Assembly (NCBI GenBank): GCA_029465975.1
Contig: CM055754.1
Span: 11,723,788-11,787,787 of the forward strand
Length of the DNA stretch: 64,000 bases
Reading direction: 5' to 3'
Source of the DNA: Dallia pectoralis
Lineage: Eukaryota > Chordata > Actinopteri > Esociformes > Umbridae
Shown: piece by piece, positions 10,147-21,723 of the stretch
Numbering within the stretch: the first letter of the stretch is position 1
Layout: every line of letters begins with the position of its first letter
Made by a program: the position numbers and the translations under genes
Notes under the pieces: model-generated
What the model was told of the DNA's origin: nothing
Database searches by the model: none
The model's input: only the letters and a program-made list of their open reading frames with translations

Positions 10147-11763
10147 ATGTTTTCAAATTGCACTTTTTTGAGCAAATAGGGAGGGAAAAGGTAGTGTGGC
10201 CATTGTTACAAAAAACACCTCTTAGTTTCTCTTTTAACATCTCACAGTTCCACATTTGTTGAATGTCTTGCCTCAAACCGTAAATTACACTTTTTCACAA
10301 AATCTGTGATTGTTTTTCTGCTTTTAACTGACGGGGATAAGTTGGCAGCACACATAGTAAGGAAGGGAGATGAGTGGGTATTTGTGTTATTTTATCTACT
10401 GCTACCTGCCGTTAGTGACAGACTTCTTTGTCCTTAAAATGTACCAATTGCAGACTAGCTTCATTGATTCAGATAAAGAGTTCATTGGTCTTCAACACGT
10501 CATAGTGGAACCTACAGTGCTGGATAAGCTAGACTGCTTTCACCCTCTTTTCCCAGCTCTATTCTGTTGATAGCCCTATGGGTTACTGCAATGCTTCATG
10601 GACATTTCTATCAACATGAGAAAGGGCCCAACACTGCCATTTGCTGAGGTCACTGTGAGGGTTTAGCGGAAGGAGGGCTAATCGACTGGCTTTTGTTATC
10701 CATGGCTGATACGAGTGACAAATTGGATCCTAGATGGAGTAGCTGGTTAAAGGCAGATGGGTTGGCACTGTCAGGCTGATACCATTATCTTACTGAGGTG
10801 GGATGAAGAACAACACAGGGGAAATGAATGGGTGAACCATTGAGCCACTTTCCTCATCCTAAAGAAAAATATGATCAAATACAGTTTAAAGAAATGTCTT
10901 TGTTATAACAAGACAAAGTGAACAAATTCATTCATTCTAACCCTAACCCATTCATGCTAGATCTTTTTAAATAAATACAAAATAAGGTATTATAAAATGT
11001 TAAAAACTACAGATTGTTGTGACATTACTAGTAATGAAATTTAAACATTAATATTAGAAATATGTTTGCACTAGGGACAGTTTCATTTTGCTGTCCTAGA
11101 AGAAATGTACTTGACCATCATTGATGGTGCTATAGAGTCGTCACCTCTCTTATGTGCATGATTGATCAGCTGTTTATAGTGATTGAAACAACAAGGAAGG
11201 AGCTACCCTTGATGTGATCTTGCATGTTTGCCCATTTCGTTCCCCCTTGAAAAGTACATGCGCGAATAGGATATTTCCATGTGGTTCGATGTGACATTAC
11301 TTCAGTATGGGCTTAGATACTTTTTTTTAAATAAAGCTTCTGTATATATCTAAATATAAATGCCAAAGGTTTTATACACACCAAGAAGGATTCAGCGTAG
11401 ACAGATCAGAACAAATGGCTTGCACATGTATGACGTTATTAAAGGGCAACTACACCGAAAAAACATATTTTTTCTCACTTATCGTCGTAACTTATGTAGT
11501 AGAAATGTGAAAGCATTTTTGAAATTGGTGCCATCTAGGCAGAGAAAAATATTAAAATGTGTTTTTGGCTCATGTGGATGAAATACACCAAATCCCAGAA
11601 TGCACTTGTTTTTCTGCTCTACAAATCCACTCCCAAGCCACGCCTACCGGCTCGAGAGGGCAGGCAGAAGGGAAGGCTAGCTACTAGCTTATTGACTGGA
11701 AAACAGAAGACACCGGTTAACATGAGTCTCCGTGACGAGTGTCTTGATAAAGTAATTTAAATA
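10147..11763. other. No gene seen
   Basis: AT-rich, short frames only. A TTAA followed by AGGGCAACTACACC at about 11438 looks like the end of a TTAA-targeting DNA transposon, but I could not find the matching right end. Confidence 0.4.
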
Positions 11764-11910
11764 CTAGCCTTGCGTTGTACCGGGATGTACATCTAACACA
11801 AGGAAAGGACATGTAGTTAGTTCCATCGTTTTCCCGTTGAACATTTAGAGCGGTGCAAACAGTGGCTGCGGGCTAGTATCAACCACCCCAAGTTCCGAGA
11901 ATATTTGTAA
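11764..11910 (+). pseudogene. THAP zinc-finger domain fragment
   Basis: Plus strand frames give PCVVPGCTSNTRKGHVV and, after a one-base frame change near 11820, FHRFPVEHLERCKQWLRA followed by SINHPKFREYL and a stop. The C-x4-C pair, FHRFP and KQWLRA match the N-terminal half of THAP domains, found in P-element/Kolobok transposases and THAP proteins. The later C-x2-H pair is not seen; it may lie in another exon or be lost. The frame shift argues for a relic. Confidence 0.6.
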
Positions 11911-11979
11911 TTAATAAAAGTATATACATTTCTTCATATTTCCCTGTACTCTTTTGTAAATCAAAGTAATACATTATAA

Positions 11980-12552
11980 ACTTTGAACTTTTATTGTTTT
12001 TAAACATAATATAAACAATTTCACACTCATAGCTCTTCCAGAACTTCAGCAGTTTCTTGATAGCCACATTATTGTCCGTCACTAGCTGGAAATCTCTGTC
12101 TGATGTCCTGAACAACACAGGCAGGCAAAACAAGACGATATAGCCTTTCCCCAGTCTCTCTCCTTGCAGGACCCATTCCACGAAATGACGGTAGGCTGTT
12201 AGGCGATATTGTCTGAAAACAATAACACCAACTTTAGCAACGCAAGCTATTAGCACCTACAATAGGCTAGCTAGCATATATGTAAATGGTAAATGCTGTG
12301 CTCGGTAAATATAACCGATAGCTCAGCTAACTGACGTGAACAACAAATAAATACTCACTTATACTGAAGCGTCCGTTTTTCCCTGCGTGCTTTGGCTGGC
12401 GTTTCCCATAGGAAATATACACCTACGCATCTCATAGCATCATAATTTGTTCCCAGAACATTGAAGTGGAATGTGGTATCAGATTTAATTTGTGCCACAA
12501 AAGTGTTGAACATTTTGACTATTTGAAGACTCCAACAGATAATAAATATCAC
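11980..12552 (-). pseudogene. P2X7 cytoplasmic-domain-like exon, broken, with a possible upstream exon
   Basis: An exon starting at 12212 after acceptor GTTATTGTTTTCAG reads QYRLTAYRHFVEWVLQGERL, and after a frame change VLPACVVQDIRQRFPASDG. This matches the pattern of the intracellular C-terminal domain of P2X7 receptors (YRHCAYR, LPSCC..IR..FP), which in fish also occurs in many short repeat-like genes. A possible upstream exon (12552-12360) ends at a GTGAGT donor; its peptide is not recognised. The frame shift and a stop soon after indicate decay. It faces the THAP fragment. Confidence 0.55.
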
Positions 12553-12648
12553 AATAACATTTTAAGAGGTAATGCAACATTACTTTTAGCCATCGTTAGC
12601 CGTTGTGTTGCAAGCTATCTTTCATTCTTATAATTTCAATGAGCACCT

Positions 12649-13712
12649 ATGCCCTGGTAGTGTGTATAACTTATTAAACTAGCTACAAACTAATGTGTAT
12701 GATCTATGGAGTGTGTATAACTTATTAAACTAGCTACACACTAATGTGTGTGATCTATGCCTTGGTAGTGTGTATAACTTATTAAACTAGCTACACACTA
12801 ATGTGTGTGATCTATGCCCTGGTAGTGTGTATAACTTATTAAACTAGCTACACACTGTGTGTGATCTATGTCCTGGTAGTGTGTATAACTTATTAAACTA
12901 GCTGCACGCTAATGTGTGTGATCTATGCCCTGGTAGTGTGTATAACTTATTAAACTAGCTACACACTAATGTGTGTGATCTATGCCCTGGTAGTGTGTAT
13001 AACTTATTAAACTAGCTACACACTAATGTGTGTGATCTATGTCCTGGTAGTGTGTATAACTTATTAAACTAGCTACACACTAATGTGTGTGATCTATGCC
13101 CTGGTAGTGTGTATAACTTATTAAACTAGCTACACACTAATGTGTGTGATCTATGCCCTGGTAGTGTGTATAACTTATTAAACTAGCTACACACTAATGT
13201 GTGTGATCTATGCCCTGGTAGTGTGTATAACTTATTAAACTAGCTACACACTAATGTGTGTGATCTATGCCCTGGTAGTGTGTATAACTTATTAAACTAG
13301 CTACACACTGTGTGTGATCTATGCCCTGGTAGTGTGTATAACTTATTAAACTAGCTACACACTAATGTGTGTGATCTATGCCCTGGTAGTGTGTATAACT
13401 TATTAAACTAGCTACACACTAATGTGTGTGATCTATGCCCTGGTAGTGTGTATAACTTATTAAACTAGCTACACACTGTGTGTGATCTATGCCCTGGTAG
13501 TGTGTATAACTTATTAAACTAGCTACACACTGTGTGTGATCTATGCCCTGGTTGTGTGTATAACCTGTTGAACATATTAAACTAGTAACACACTAATGTG
13601 TATGATCTATGTAGTGTGTATAACATATTAAACTAGTAACACACTAATGTGTATGATCTATGGAGTGTGTATAACATATTAAACTAGTAACACACTAATG
13701 TGTATGATCTCT
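12649..13712. repeat. 57-bp minisatellite with internal inverted repeat
   Basis: About 16 units of TAGTGTGTATAACTTATTAA followed by ACTAGCTACACACTAATGTG and TGTGATCTATGCCCTGG, with some 54-bp units lacking AAT. Each unit holds TAGTGTGTA and TACACACTA as a 9-bp inverted pair. The last three copies (13560-13712) are a shorter ~50-bp variant. Confidence 0.96.
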
Positions 13713-13715
13713 GTG

Positions 13716-14282
13716 TGGTACAGTATAGCGTTATAACATTGTACATACCTACTTCACCATTGTCTCGATATTTTAACACGTTGAGTACAGTATGCTTAGC
13801 TTATTTGTGTGATACCAGGGATGTGCTACCAACAGTCTTATCACAACAATATCACTCATGACACTAGCCTACAAGTGCTGGGAACCTATGAAGTGAAAGC
13901 TGTTTTGTTTCTTACACCTGTTTTCGCTTCATGTTTTATAAAGCAATGCATGGCCAGTTTAGGAGCAACCAAATCTACCACACAAATACACCTGTGTTGC
14001 AAATCGTACACGTATTGGGTCAGAATATCATTAACTGAATCAGAGCAGCAGTTGTGGATACAGATTCCTTTTGTATAAAAACATAAAAATGCCATACCAA
14101 TAGTCCTCAGTTGAAGACATTAACTTCAGTGACTAATGTTAAACACATGAACATGATATGAAAATGACAATCAACTTTGTAGGTTTGATTCCCGCTCGGG
14201 TCCAGTACATGAAACATATGCCAGAGCAAGCAGCCTCTTCTTCAGTCTGTATGTTCAGGAATTACATCTTAAATATATCAGT
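13716..14282. other. No gene seen
   Basis: Only short frames; nothing recognised. Confidence 0.5.
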
Positions 14283-15103
14283 ATGTTGCTTAGGGGTGGG
14301 ACGATACAGGTACCTCAAATTCTGTGGCGATATGTGGTCCACGATATGATATCACTATTCGCGATATCTACGATATTCAATATATTGGAAGAAATTTCAT
14401 CAACGATATATCACGATATATGTGACTGAAAAGAAAAAGACGGAATAAGGAAATAAGGAAATTTTATGCATGTATTAATGCCAACATTTCCAACATTGTG
14501 CAAAGAAATATGCATTTGCATAATAACTCACTGCCTCCTGGTCTTAAATGTAAACACTGTACATCTAGACAGATAAAAGTACATGAACATTACAAAACAA
14601 CATGAACATTAACATGGGTAAACCATAATACTGAAACGTCAGTAGTAAGTTACTGTAAACAGTGGACACATCAAGGCATATTCTTCTTGAGGAACACTAA
14701 CTGATCAGCATGCTCAGATGTAAGAGCACACCTCTGAGCAGAGATTATGTCACCGGTGGTAGAAAAGATTCTCTCTGATGGCACGCTAGTTCCTGGCCAA
14801 CACAGGTACCTCTGGGCCAGCTTGGCAAGGTGTGGGTACTTGCATGCCTCAGATTTCCACCAACCCAACGGCTCATCTGACAGTGGTAGAGGTGAGGATT
14901 CTTGATATTGCTGAACCTCCTTTTCAGCCTTGGAGTTAGGTGATGATGGGGTCAGGGAAGATCTGGCATGCTGGAATGTTTGTCCAAGGAGGTTTGCAAT
15001 TGCGGATCTCCTTTTGTTTGGTGTGTGTGGTGGTCGGTCCTCATCACTGGTGTCATCAGCAGTACCACTCTCTTCAGTGCTTCCTCCCTCCTCTACATTA
15101 CCA

Positions 15104-15160
15104 TCAGACTGCATTCCCACATCTGCATTCCCACATCTGCATTCCCACATCTGCATTCCC
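15104..15160. repeat. 14-bp tandem repeat in hAT last exon
   Basis: ATTCCCACATCTGC repeats about four times at the 5' end of the last transposase exon, right after its acceptor (AG at 15161-15162). Confidence 0.85.
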
Positions 15161-16353
15161 CTGTAAGACAAAAAAGCATTTGGCACATCTTCATTGTTCT
15201 TTTTGTTATTAATGAAATAACATGTTCATCACAACAAGAAATCATCATCAGCCCCTAATCATTTTAAAATTTAACACATCTTTGCACATGGTTAGATGTG
15301 TGGATGACATTTTTCTACCAGCAGTGCAAGAGTTGAAAGTTTAAAAGGTACAAATACAATGAGAATTTCAATGACCTAAGTAACTGCTGTTCAATTACCA
15401 TCAGGGCAGCAGCCTTGGACACAACCATGGCATACGTCTCCTGCACTTCTGAAGGCGACAAGAAGAGCATCGACTTAAACCTGGGGTCTAAGGCGGAGGC
15501 AACGTAGAGGAAGTGTTTCTCCTCTGTAGACATGTAGCACTTTGATAGGTCTCCATGGATGGCACACTTTATGTCCTTGACGAGAGGGGCATCCTCAATT
15601 GTGCCGAGTGTGTCGCTCAGAAGTTGGGCGTGAAGAGGAGCAATGACGGAAACAGTTGGACTTTTCTCCTCACACATGCTCTTTGTTGCTACCAGCATTG
15701 GATTGAGGGCTTTCACAACCTCTTCTGTATTCTTGATGTCTCCATCAGTCAGGGTAGAGATGTCAGTGGTATTCTTTCTGACCTTTACAGTTTTTTTTAT
15801 TTGCTTTGGTACTATTTTCACAACTAAGGTGTACATTTTCAAAACTCTTAGTACAAAGATCCAAACTGATCACACTTGTAACGCAGCTAGTCATGCTTTC
15901 AGTCCACATAATCATTGTTTCAAACACCAGATTATTGTAACATGTAATGGGAACATTTGGTTTAATCACTGAAACACAACAGTATGATCTCCTTTCAGTT
16001 TAGTACTTTTAACAATCAGTTCATCCAACAGCAAACAATGCAAGATACATGTTTCAAATGGGCCTTAGAAGTGCTGAAATTAATATGCTACAGTACTATA
16101 CTGTAAAAGACAGATTACACAGTGTCACATTAGGCGATACACTCTACACATTACATTACTTACATAATCTATAATTTCCAAAATATCCATCCTATGTGTA
16201 ATCAAGTGAAGGATCAATGAAGACATCCTTTAAAATCATTTGGGCAAATTACTGTAGTGTGTACGTATTTTTCTGATATAATTGTAACATAGGTATATTT
16301 TCTATTATGTAACTAAATGAGAACAAAACATAACATTTAGTGCACACATTACA

Positions 16354-16858
16354 TTAATTTGGATCAAGCCTGTCTTGAGCATTTGGCCATAGATTCTCAT
16401 CCACATCACAATGAATGTCCTCATTGTTCAAGCACCTTGGAAAAAACCTTTTGGCGTGACGAACCCATGCTTGACATTGGTCTACATTGATGTCATCACA
16501 TGCATTATCCATGGCCTGAAGGAGGGTGGCACGCTCAAGGGGTTGGCAATAGACCTTCCACCTCCATGCTGAATACAATTCCTCAATAGTGTTGAGGAAT
16601 GGAGAGTATGTAGGCAGGTAGAGGGTCATGAGGATGGGCCTGAAACCATGCTTGGACTACCTCTGCGTGGTGAAAGCTGACATTGTCCCACACAATTGCA
16701 TAGGTGACCCCTTCCCCTTGACAGGCCGGTTCAATTTCATTGAGAAACTCAATAAGGTGTGCAGCGTTATAGGAGCCAAGTAATGGCCTACGTCCTACGA
16801 CACCATCTTCAGAAATAGCTGTGCACATGGAGATGTTTCCTCCACGTTGTCCAGGCAC
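16354..16858 (-). pseudogene. Mariner-type DDE transposase, C-terminal part
   Basis: Minus strand PGQRGGNISMCTAISEDGVV and AIVWDNVSFHHAEVV hold the middle DDE motif (WDN). After a one-base frame change near 16625 it continues LPTYSPFLNTIEELYSAWRW, the third catalytic block, and ends at 16354 after CDVDENLWPNAQDRLD. This matches a DDE transposase lineage common in fish. Upstream, where the first catalytic Asp would lie, the sequence has become a 33-bp tandem array, and no DNA-binding domain is seen. Non-functional. Confidence 0.85.
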
Positions 16859-16865
16859 TTGGACA

Positions 16866-17082
16866 ATGACCCATGCCCACCTCTATGACCTCTATGTTGG
16901 TGCCCATGCCCACCTCTATGACCTCTATGTTGGTGCCCATGCCCACCTCTTTGACCTCTATGTTGGTGCCCATGCCCACCTCTATGGCCTCTCTGTTGGT
17001 GCCCATGCCCACCTCTATGGCCTCTCTGTTGGTGCCCATGCCCACCTCTCTGTTGGTGCCCATGCCCACCTCTCTGACAGAT
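16866..17082. repeat. 33-bp minisatellite inside the mariner transposase
   Basis: About six units of CCCACCTCTATGACCTCTAT followed by GTTGGTGCCCATG, the last ones shortened to 21 bp. It starts exactly where the conserved PGQRGGN segment ends, so it has grown from or replaced coding sequence. Confidence 0.93.
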
Positions 17083-17139
17083 CCCTTGAGCTCTTCCTAT
17101 TCCTTGCTGTCTATCCTGCTCCATGTTGAAAGAAATTGC

Positions 17140-17512
17140 CAGTGTTACACCCCCCCACTATTACAGTATATCTAATGACCTATTGTGGTTACCCCAATCT
17201 GCCAGTGTTACCCCCCCCCACTATTACAGAATATCTAATGACCTATTGTGGTTACCCCAATCTGCCAGTGTTACCCCCCACTATTACAGAATATCTAATG
17301 ACCGATTGTGGTTACCCCAATCTGCCAGTGTTACCCCCCCCCACTATTACAGAATATCTAATGACCTATTGTGGTTACCCCAATCTGCCAGTGTTACCCC
17401 CCCCATTATCACAGTATATCTAATGACCTATTGTGGTTACCCCAATCTGCCAGTGTTACCCCCCCACTATTACAGTATATCTAATGACCTATTGTGGTTA
17501 CCCCAATCTGAA
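17140..17512. repeat. ~62-bp minisatellite in the mariner element
   Basis: Six units of CCACTATTACAGTATATCTA, then ATGACCTATTGTGGTTACCC and CAATCTGCCAGTGTTACCCC. The C tract varies in length between units, so they slip between frames. Confidence 0.93.
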
Positions 17513-18327
17513 ATCAATTAGCAAAAATGAGTATTCATCATCTGTGGTTAATTTATATGTTTGTACAAAAACACATTTTATTTTTGTAGTTCTCAAAATC
17601 AATATACTGTTAATTGCTGAAATGAAAATATATAGGTTTACCAAACGGTTCAGTGATTAACCATTAAGATCAGTTGGATTAAGTGTTGGTCAAATGTATT
17701 TACACAAATGAGATGAGAAGCTTATCAAAAGTACTGTGAGCATTGCATTGTGAAAGACAATAACTTCATATGAAAGGTATTTCTTTGATTTTGTGCATTG
17801 TACTTAGTCAATTGTGATTACATGTTTGAAAAAACAGACTTTTTGATGATCTGCTTTGAGTTTTGTACATACAGTTGTGAGGTTTTACCACATACTTGTG
17901 AAAATAGTACCAAAGCGAATAAAAAAAACTGTAAAGATGGAAGGAAAAGAACAGAATGAAGTCAAAAGTTTAAACTTTATAATGCACATATTCCTTATTA
18001 ATCCAGACCAAGAAGTCAGGAAAAAGCACTTTACACTAAGGAACAAAATATATATCATGTTAACAATAATATTTGTAATTACTTGGCTTGGTAGAATTCC
18101 AATGTAGAATGCAGTCTGTTATTTCTTGATAGCAGACCGGCCGCTGCTTAGTATAACAGACCGTTGCCATGAAAAACAAAGCGTTGCCATGGACGCAGTT
18201 CAGAGACGGAACGGACTATTTTCGTTTGCGGAAGCAATACAATCGTTTTTAAATCAATAAACACCTTTTTAAATCAATATTTTGAGTCAAATTTTTGATT
18301 TAATTGGTAGGTAGCCATGTAATAAGC

Positions 18328-18443
18328 GGGATAATGTATAGCGAGGCGGTCGTTATAACGAATACCACCCCTTCGCGTCGAGCTCCTAGTCAGCCTGTCG
18401 GGGTGGTATTCGTTATAACGACCGCCTCGCTATACATTATCCC
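18328..18443. repeat. Perfect 44-bp hairpin with 28-base loop
   Basis: Arm 18328-18371 (GGGATAATGTATAGCGAGGC onward) is mirrored by 18400-18443 without a mismatch that I could see. It lies in the intron of the hAT transposase. It could be a small foldback element or the core of one. Confidence 0.92.
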
Positions 18444-19811
18444 TTACATAACACATTACAGTTATCATATGCAATTCAGTAACAAATCAATAAATGCCTT
18501 ACCTCTGGAGATAAGAGGGCAGCAGTAACAGCTGGCTGTTGCTCAAGAAACCGGCTGGTCATCTCATAGGCACTGTTCTAGCGGACAACAACATCAGTTA
18601 TCAGCTTGTGGTGCGGAAGGCCTAACATCTTCTGGTTCCTCTTCAGTGCCTCAGCTGCTGAGGTGCTCCTGTAGAAGAATGTGCAAATTCTCCTAATTCT
18701 CGAGCGACATTTGGTAGTTTGAGGGCACGCTGCACCGCGAGATTCAAAACAGCGAACGTGCGGATATCCAGCAATCTCAACAGCTACGGACATATTCGCT
18801 GCGTTGTCAGTCACCACTGCTGGCTCTTTCTCGGTGAGCTTCCACTCGTCTACAGCCTTCTTAAGCACCTCTGCCATGTGACGCCAGTATGACTGTTGTT
18901 CATAGCCCGAGTCTGAAGGACGTAGCTTTGGGCATCCCATTTGTCGTCTATGAAGTGGGCAGTAATAGTTACGGAGGACTCGGTGGCCCTTGACATCCAA
19001 CCATCACAGGTTAGTGCAACTCAATTAGCAGACCGGAGCGCACCCTCCACTTTGGCTCTGGTATCTGCATATAATGCAGGGATGACTTTGTCTGTAAAGT
19101 GCCAACGACTCGGTATCTCGTATCTTGGTTCCAGTGTTGTCAACATTCTGCAAAATCCATCATTCTCGACCACGCTGTAAGGGCGAAGGTCCTTGCAAAA
19201 AAATTCGGCGATGGACTTAGTGATACTCTGTGCCCTCGGCGACCCAAAGGGGAGCTTTGCTTTGAACGCAGTAGTGATTGTCGGCTGACTTGGTTTGCCC
19301 TCATTATCACCTGAGAGTAGTTCACCGTGATAGCGAACGAGGTGCATTTGCAGATTCCTAGTGTTGCTGTTATATTTTATCTTTGCAAAGCAGTTCTTGC
19401 AGATTGCATAGTCTTTATCCAGTGCCTTTCCGTCGACTGTCTCATAAAACCCGAAGTGTCTCCACACTTTAGAGTAGAAACTAGCGGGTGGGTCTTTGAT
19501 TAGTTTTTTTATTGTTTTCCGCCATTCTTCTCGCTTCTCTTTTTTTCTGCAATTCTCTGTTGTTGTTAGTTAACTTGTGTTCTTCACCGGCCGCTGTTTG
19601 CGCCACTTTACCCCTATTTACTCGAACAGCGCCCCCCGCAAACAGAATGGTAGATATTGGGTAGTGACAGTGACACTGACAACGGGTAAATTAATCATTT
19701 TGTGTTGTAATAAAATATCGATATTGGGCGTTAGTGTATCGGTTATTTATTGCGACAGAGAGCACAACAATATATTGCAATATCGGTTTTTTTTTCACCC
19801 CTAATGTTGCT

Positions 19812-20164
19812 ATAATGTAGATTTTATAAAGGACAAGGGGCAGCAACTTGTGAGAAAGGAATCACTTTTATGTATTGAAATAAAGTTGTGAAAATACACA
19901 ACTGTTTATGATAAGTGTCAAAACTACAATTGTAAGTAATGAAAATTAGTAAGAACAAGGAATTTGTAAGGTTTTTATTTTTCACTCCCAGTGATTTCAG
20001 TTTGTTTTTAAAATTAATTGTTCTTGTTATAGGTCACATTAAAGGTGGAAAAAGTTCTGACATGATTTATCTTTGTCTTTTTTCACATCACAAAAACCTG
20101 GGGTGTATGAATATTTATATCTACTGTACATCCCACATGATTAATGTAGTTCTCTGTATGGAGC
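19812..20164. other. No gene seen
   Basis: AT-rich sequence between the hAT right end and a purine-rich minisatellite. Confidence 0.5.
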
Positions 20165-20768
20165 AGAACCAGGTAATGGGAAAAGGAAAGGGAAGTGGTA
20201 GAACCAGGGAACGGGAAGAGGAAAGGGAAGTAAGTGGCAGAACCAGGGAATGGGAAAGGGAAGTAAGTGGCAGAACCAGGGAATGGGAAAAGGAAGTGGA
20301 AGTAAGTGGTAGAACCAGGGAACGGGAAGAGGAAAGGGAAGTAAGTGGTAGAACCAGGGAATAGGAAAGGGAAGTAAGTGGTAGAACCAGGGAATAGGAA
20401 AGTAAGTGGTAGAACCAGGGAACGGGAATAGGAAAGTAAGTGGCAGAAGCAGGGAACGGTAAGAGGAAAGTAAGCGGCAGAACCAGGGAACAGGAGGAGG
20501 AAAGGGAAGTAAGAGGTAGAACCAGGGAACGGGAAAGTAAGTGGCAGAACCAGGGAACAGGAGGAGGAAAGGGAAGTAAGTGGCAGAACCAGGGAATGGG
20601 AAAAGGAAAGTAAGTGGCAGAACCAGGGAATGGGAAAAGGGAAGTAAGTGGCAGAACCAGGGAATGGGAAAAGGGAAGTAAGTGGCAGAATCAGGGAACG
20701 GGAAGAGGAAAGGGAAGTAAGTGGTAGAACCAGGGAACGGGAAGAGGAAAGGGAAGTAAGTGACCAGC
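20165..20768. repeat. Purine-rich minisatellite of variable unit
   Basis: Units of 26-39 bp built on GAAGTAAGTGGCAGAACCAG followed by GGAACGGGAAGAGGAAAG, roughly 18 copies. The strand asymmetry is strong (almost no C or T on the plus strand), which gives long chance frames on the other strand. Confidence 0.93.
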
Positions 20769-20829
20769 AGCGGACCCAACATGAGTACTCTGTAAATGTT
20801 CACCTTTCAGATGTGGCAGAGGAAAGTAA

Positions 20830-21101
20830 CCCCCAATTTCCACTGGATGCGGAATGGCTGCGGAACTGCTCAGCTGCGGAACGGTTGCGTGCTGAGCCGT
20901 CCGTCAAAACCCACCAGGTCCGTATTTGTTGCGGAACGCCTGCGGCCAGCCGACCATGATATCTCGCGAATTAACGTATGTTCGCGCGATATAACAGGAT
21001 GAATTGCTGCGGAGCTCTGCACTGGGACGCAGTCGTTTAATGGAAACCGAATGACGCTGCCGACGTTTCGGAGCAGTTCCGCATCCAGTGGAAATTGGGG
21101 G
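20830..21101. mobile_element. MITE with TAA target duplication (Harbinger-like)
   Basis: Ends CCCCCAATTTCCACTGGATG and CATCCAGTGGAAATTGGGGG are inverted over about 25 bp and flanked by TAA at 20827-20829 and 21102-21104. GCGGAAC motifs are repeated inside. No coding capacity. Confidence 0.85.
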
Positions 21102-21327
21102 TAAATATTGTAATCTGGCTCAGATTGGGTCAAAGATCGCCATCCTACTCATGGACGCTTACAGGAATATCTTTCACGTTAATTATTTCAATCAATCGAG
21201 TTTAGTTTATAAAGCCTTTTTTTAAGAGGAACAGTTTTTACAAACACTCAGTCTGAAACTCGAAAGAGCAGGCTTCAACAAGTTGATACACACCGGCTAG
21301 GAAAAACTATCTGATGGTGTCGAATAA

Positions 21328-21717
21328 TGTCACGTCTGGCTCACAGGCAGGTAGCAGGTAGCGGACACAGGCGCAGATAATTCTATAATAACGTCTTTAT
21401 TTAACGACTCAGACTAATACCGAACACTTCGGGTCTCACGAAAACAACAAACAGACGATCGTAACGATCAGAAACTCCGAACAGGAGAACACAGGAACGT
21501 ACCTCTGTACAGACATCCAACACGTACAAACAATGATCCCACAATCACCAACAGAATGAGGCAGGGTTAAATACAGGGGCTAAATGCCCAACCAAACACA
21601 GGTGCAGAGAAGTCTCAGGTGCAGTGAATGTCCTTGATTGTCTCTCTGCTGACAGGGGGAAGTGCCAATACTGGCATAGAGAGGGACAGAGGGAGGGATA
21701 GACCTCAGGTCCTCACA
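21328..21717 (-). mobile_element. Solo LTR, reverse orientation
   Basis: On the minus strand it runs from TGTGAGGACCTGAGG to GCCAGACGTGACA, with AATAAA near its 3' end. GAATAA flanks both sides (21322-21327 and 21718-21723). Confidence 0.85.
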
Positions 21718-21723
21718 GAATAA

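Larger units (their letters stand above)
15788..17931 (-). mobile_element. Tc1/mariner-superfamily element nested in the hAT intron
   Basis: About 37-bp inverted ends (CAGTTTTTTTTATTTGCTTT, continuing GGTACTATTTTCACAA) flanked by TA at 15786-15787 and 17932-17933. It lies close to the acceptor of the hAT core exon. Confidence 0.88.
14671..19500 (-). pseudogene. hAT transposase (ZBED-like), spliced and inactivated
   Basis: From the 5' end: a BED finger (VWRHFGFY, CKNC, HLVRYH) at 19467-19330; the DNA-binding and catalytic N-terminal part down to 18503, where CAGAG is followed by a GTAAGG donor; after a long intron, a core segment 15780-15397 (ALDPRFKSMLFL) with a GTAATT donor; and a last exon 15160-14671 with the C-terminal dimerisation signature (WWK, YPHLAKLAQRYL, SVPSERIFSTTGD). 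Disruptions: TGA at 19021-19023 before VALTCDGW, where Arg is expected; frame shifts near 18900 and 18720; TAG at 18578-18580 in place of the Trp of VVVRW. The protein cannot be active. Confidence 0.88.
14291..19803 (-). mobile_element. 5.5-kb hAT transposon carrying nested insertions
   Basis: Ends TAGGGGTGGGACGATA and a T-rich right end closing in CACCCCTA. The 8-bp duplication ATGTTGCT flanks it at 14283-14290 and 19804-19811. The ends contain many CGATAT/ATATCG strings. It encodes a spliced minus-strand transposase (separate entry) and hosts a mariner-type element and a long hairpin in its intron. Confidence 0.92.

Noticed and set aside
20141..20803. 220-codon minus frame rich in Phe and Pro
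   Set aside because: Compositional product of a purine-rich array.
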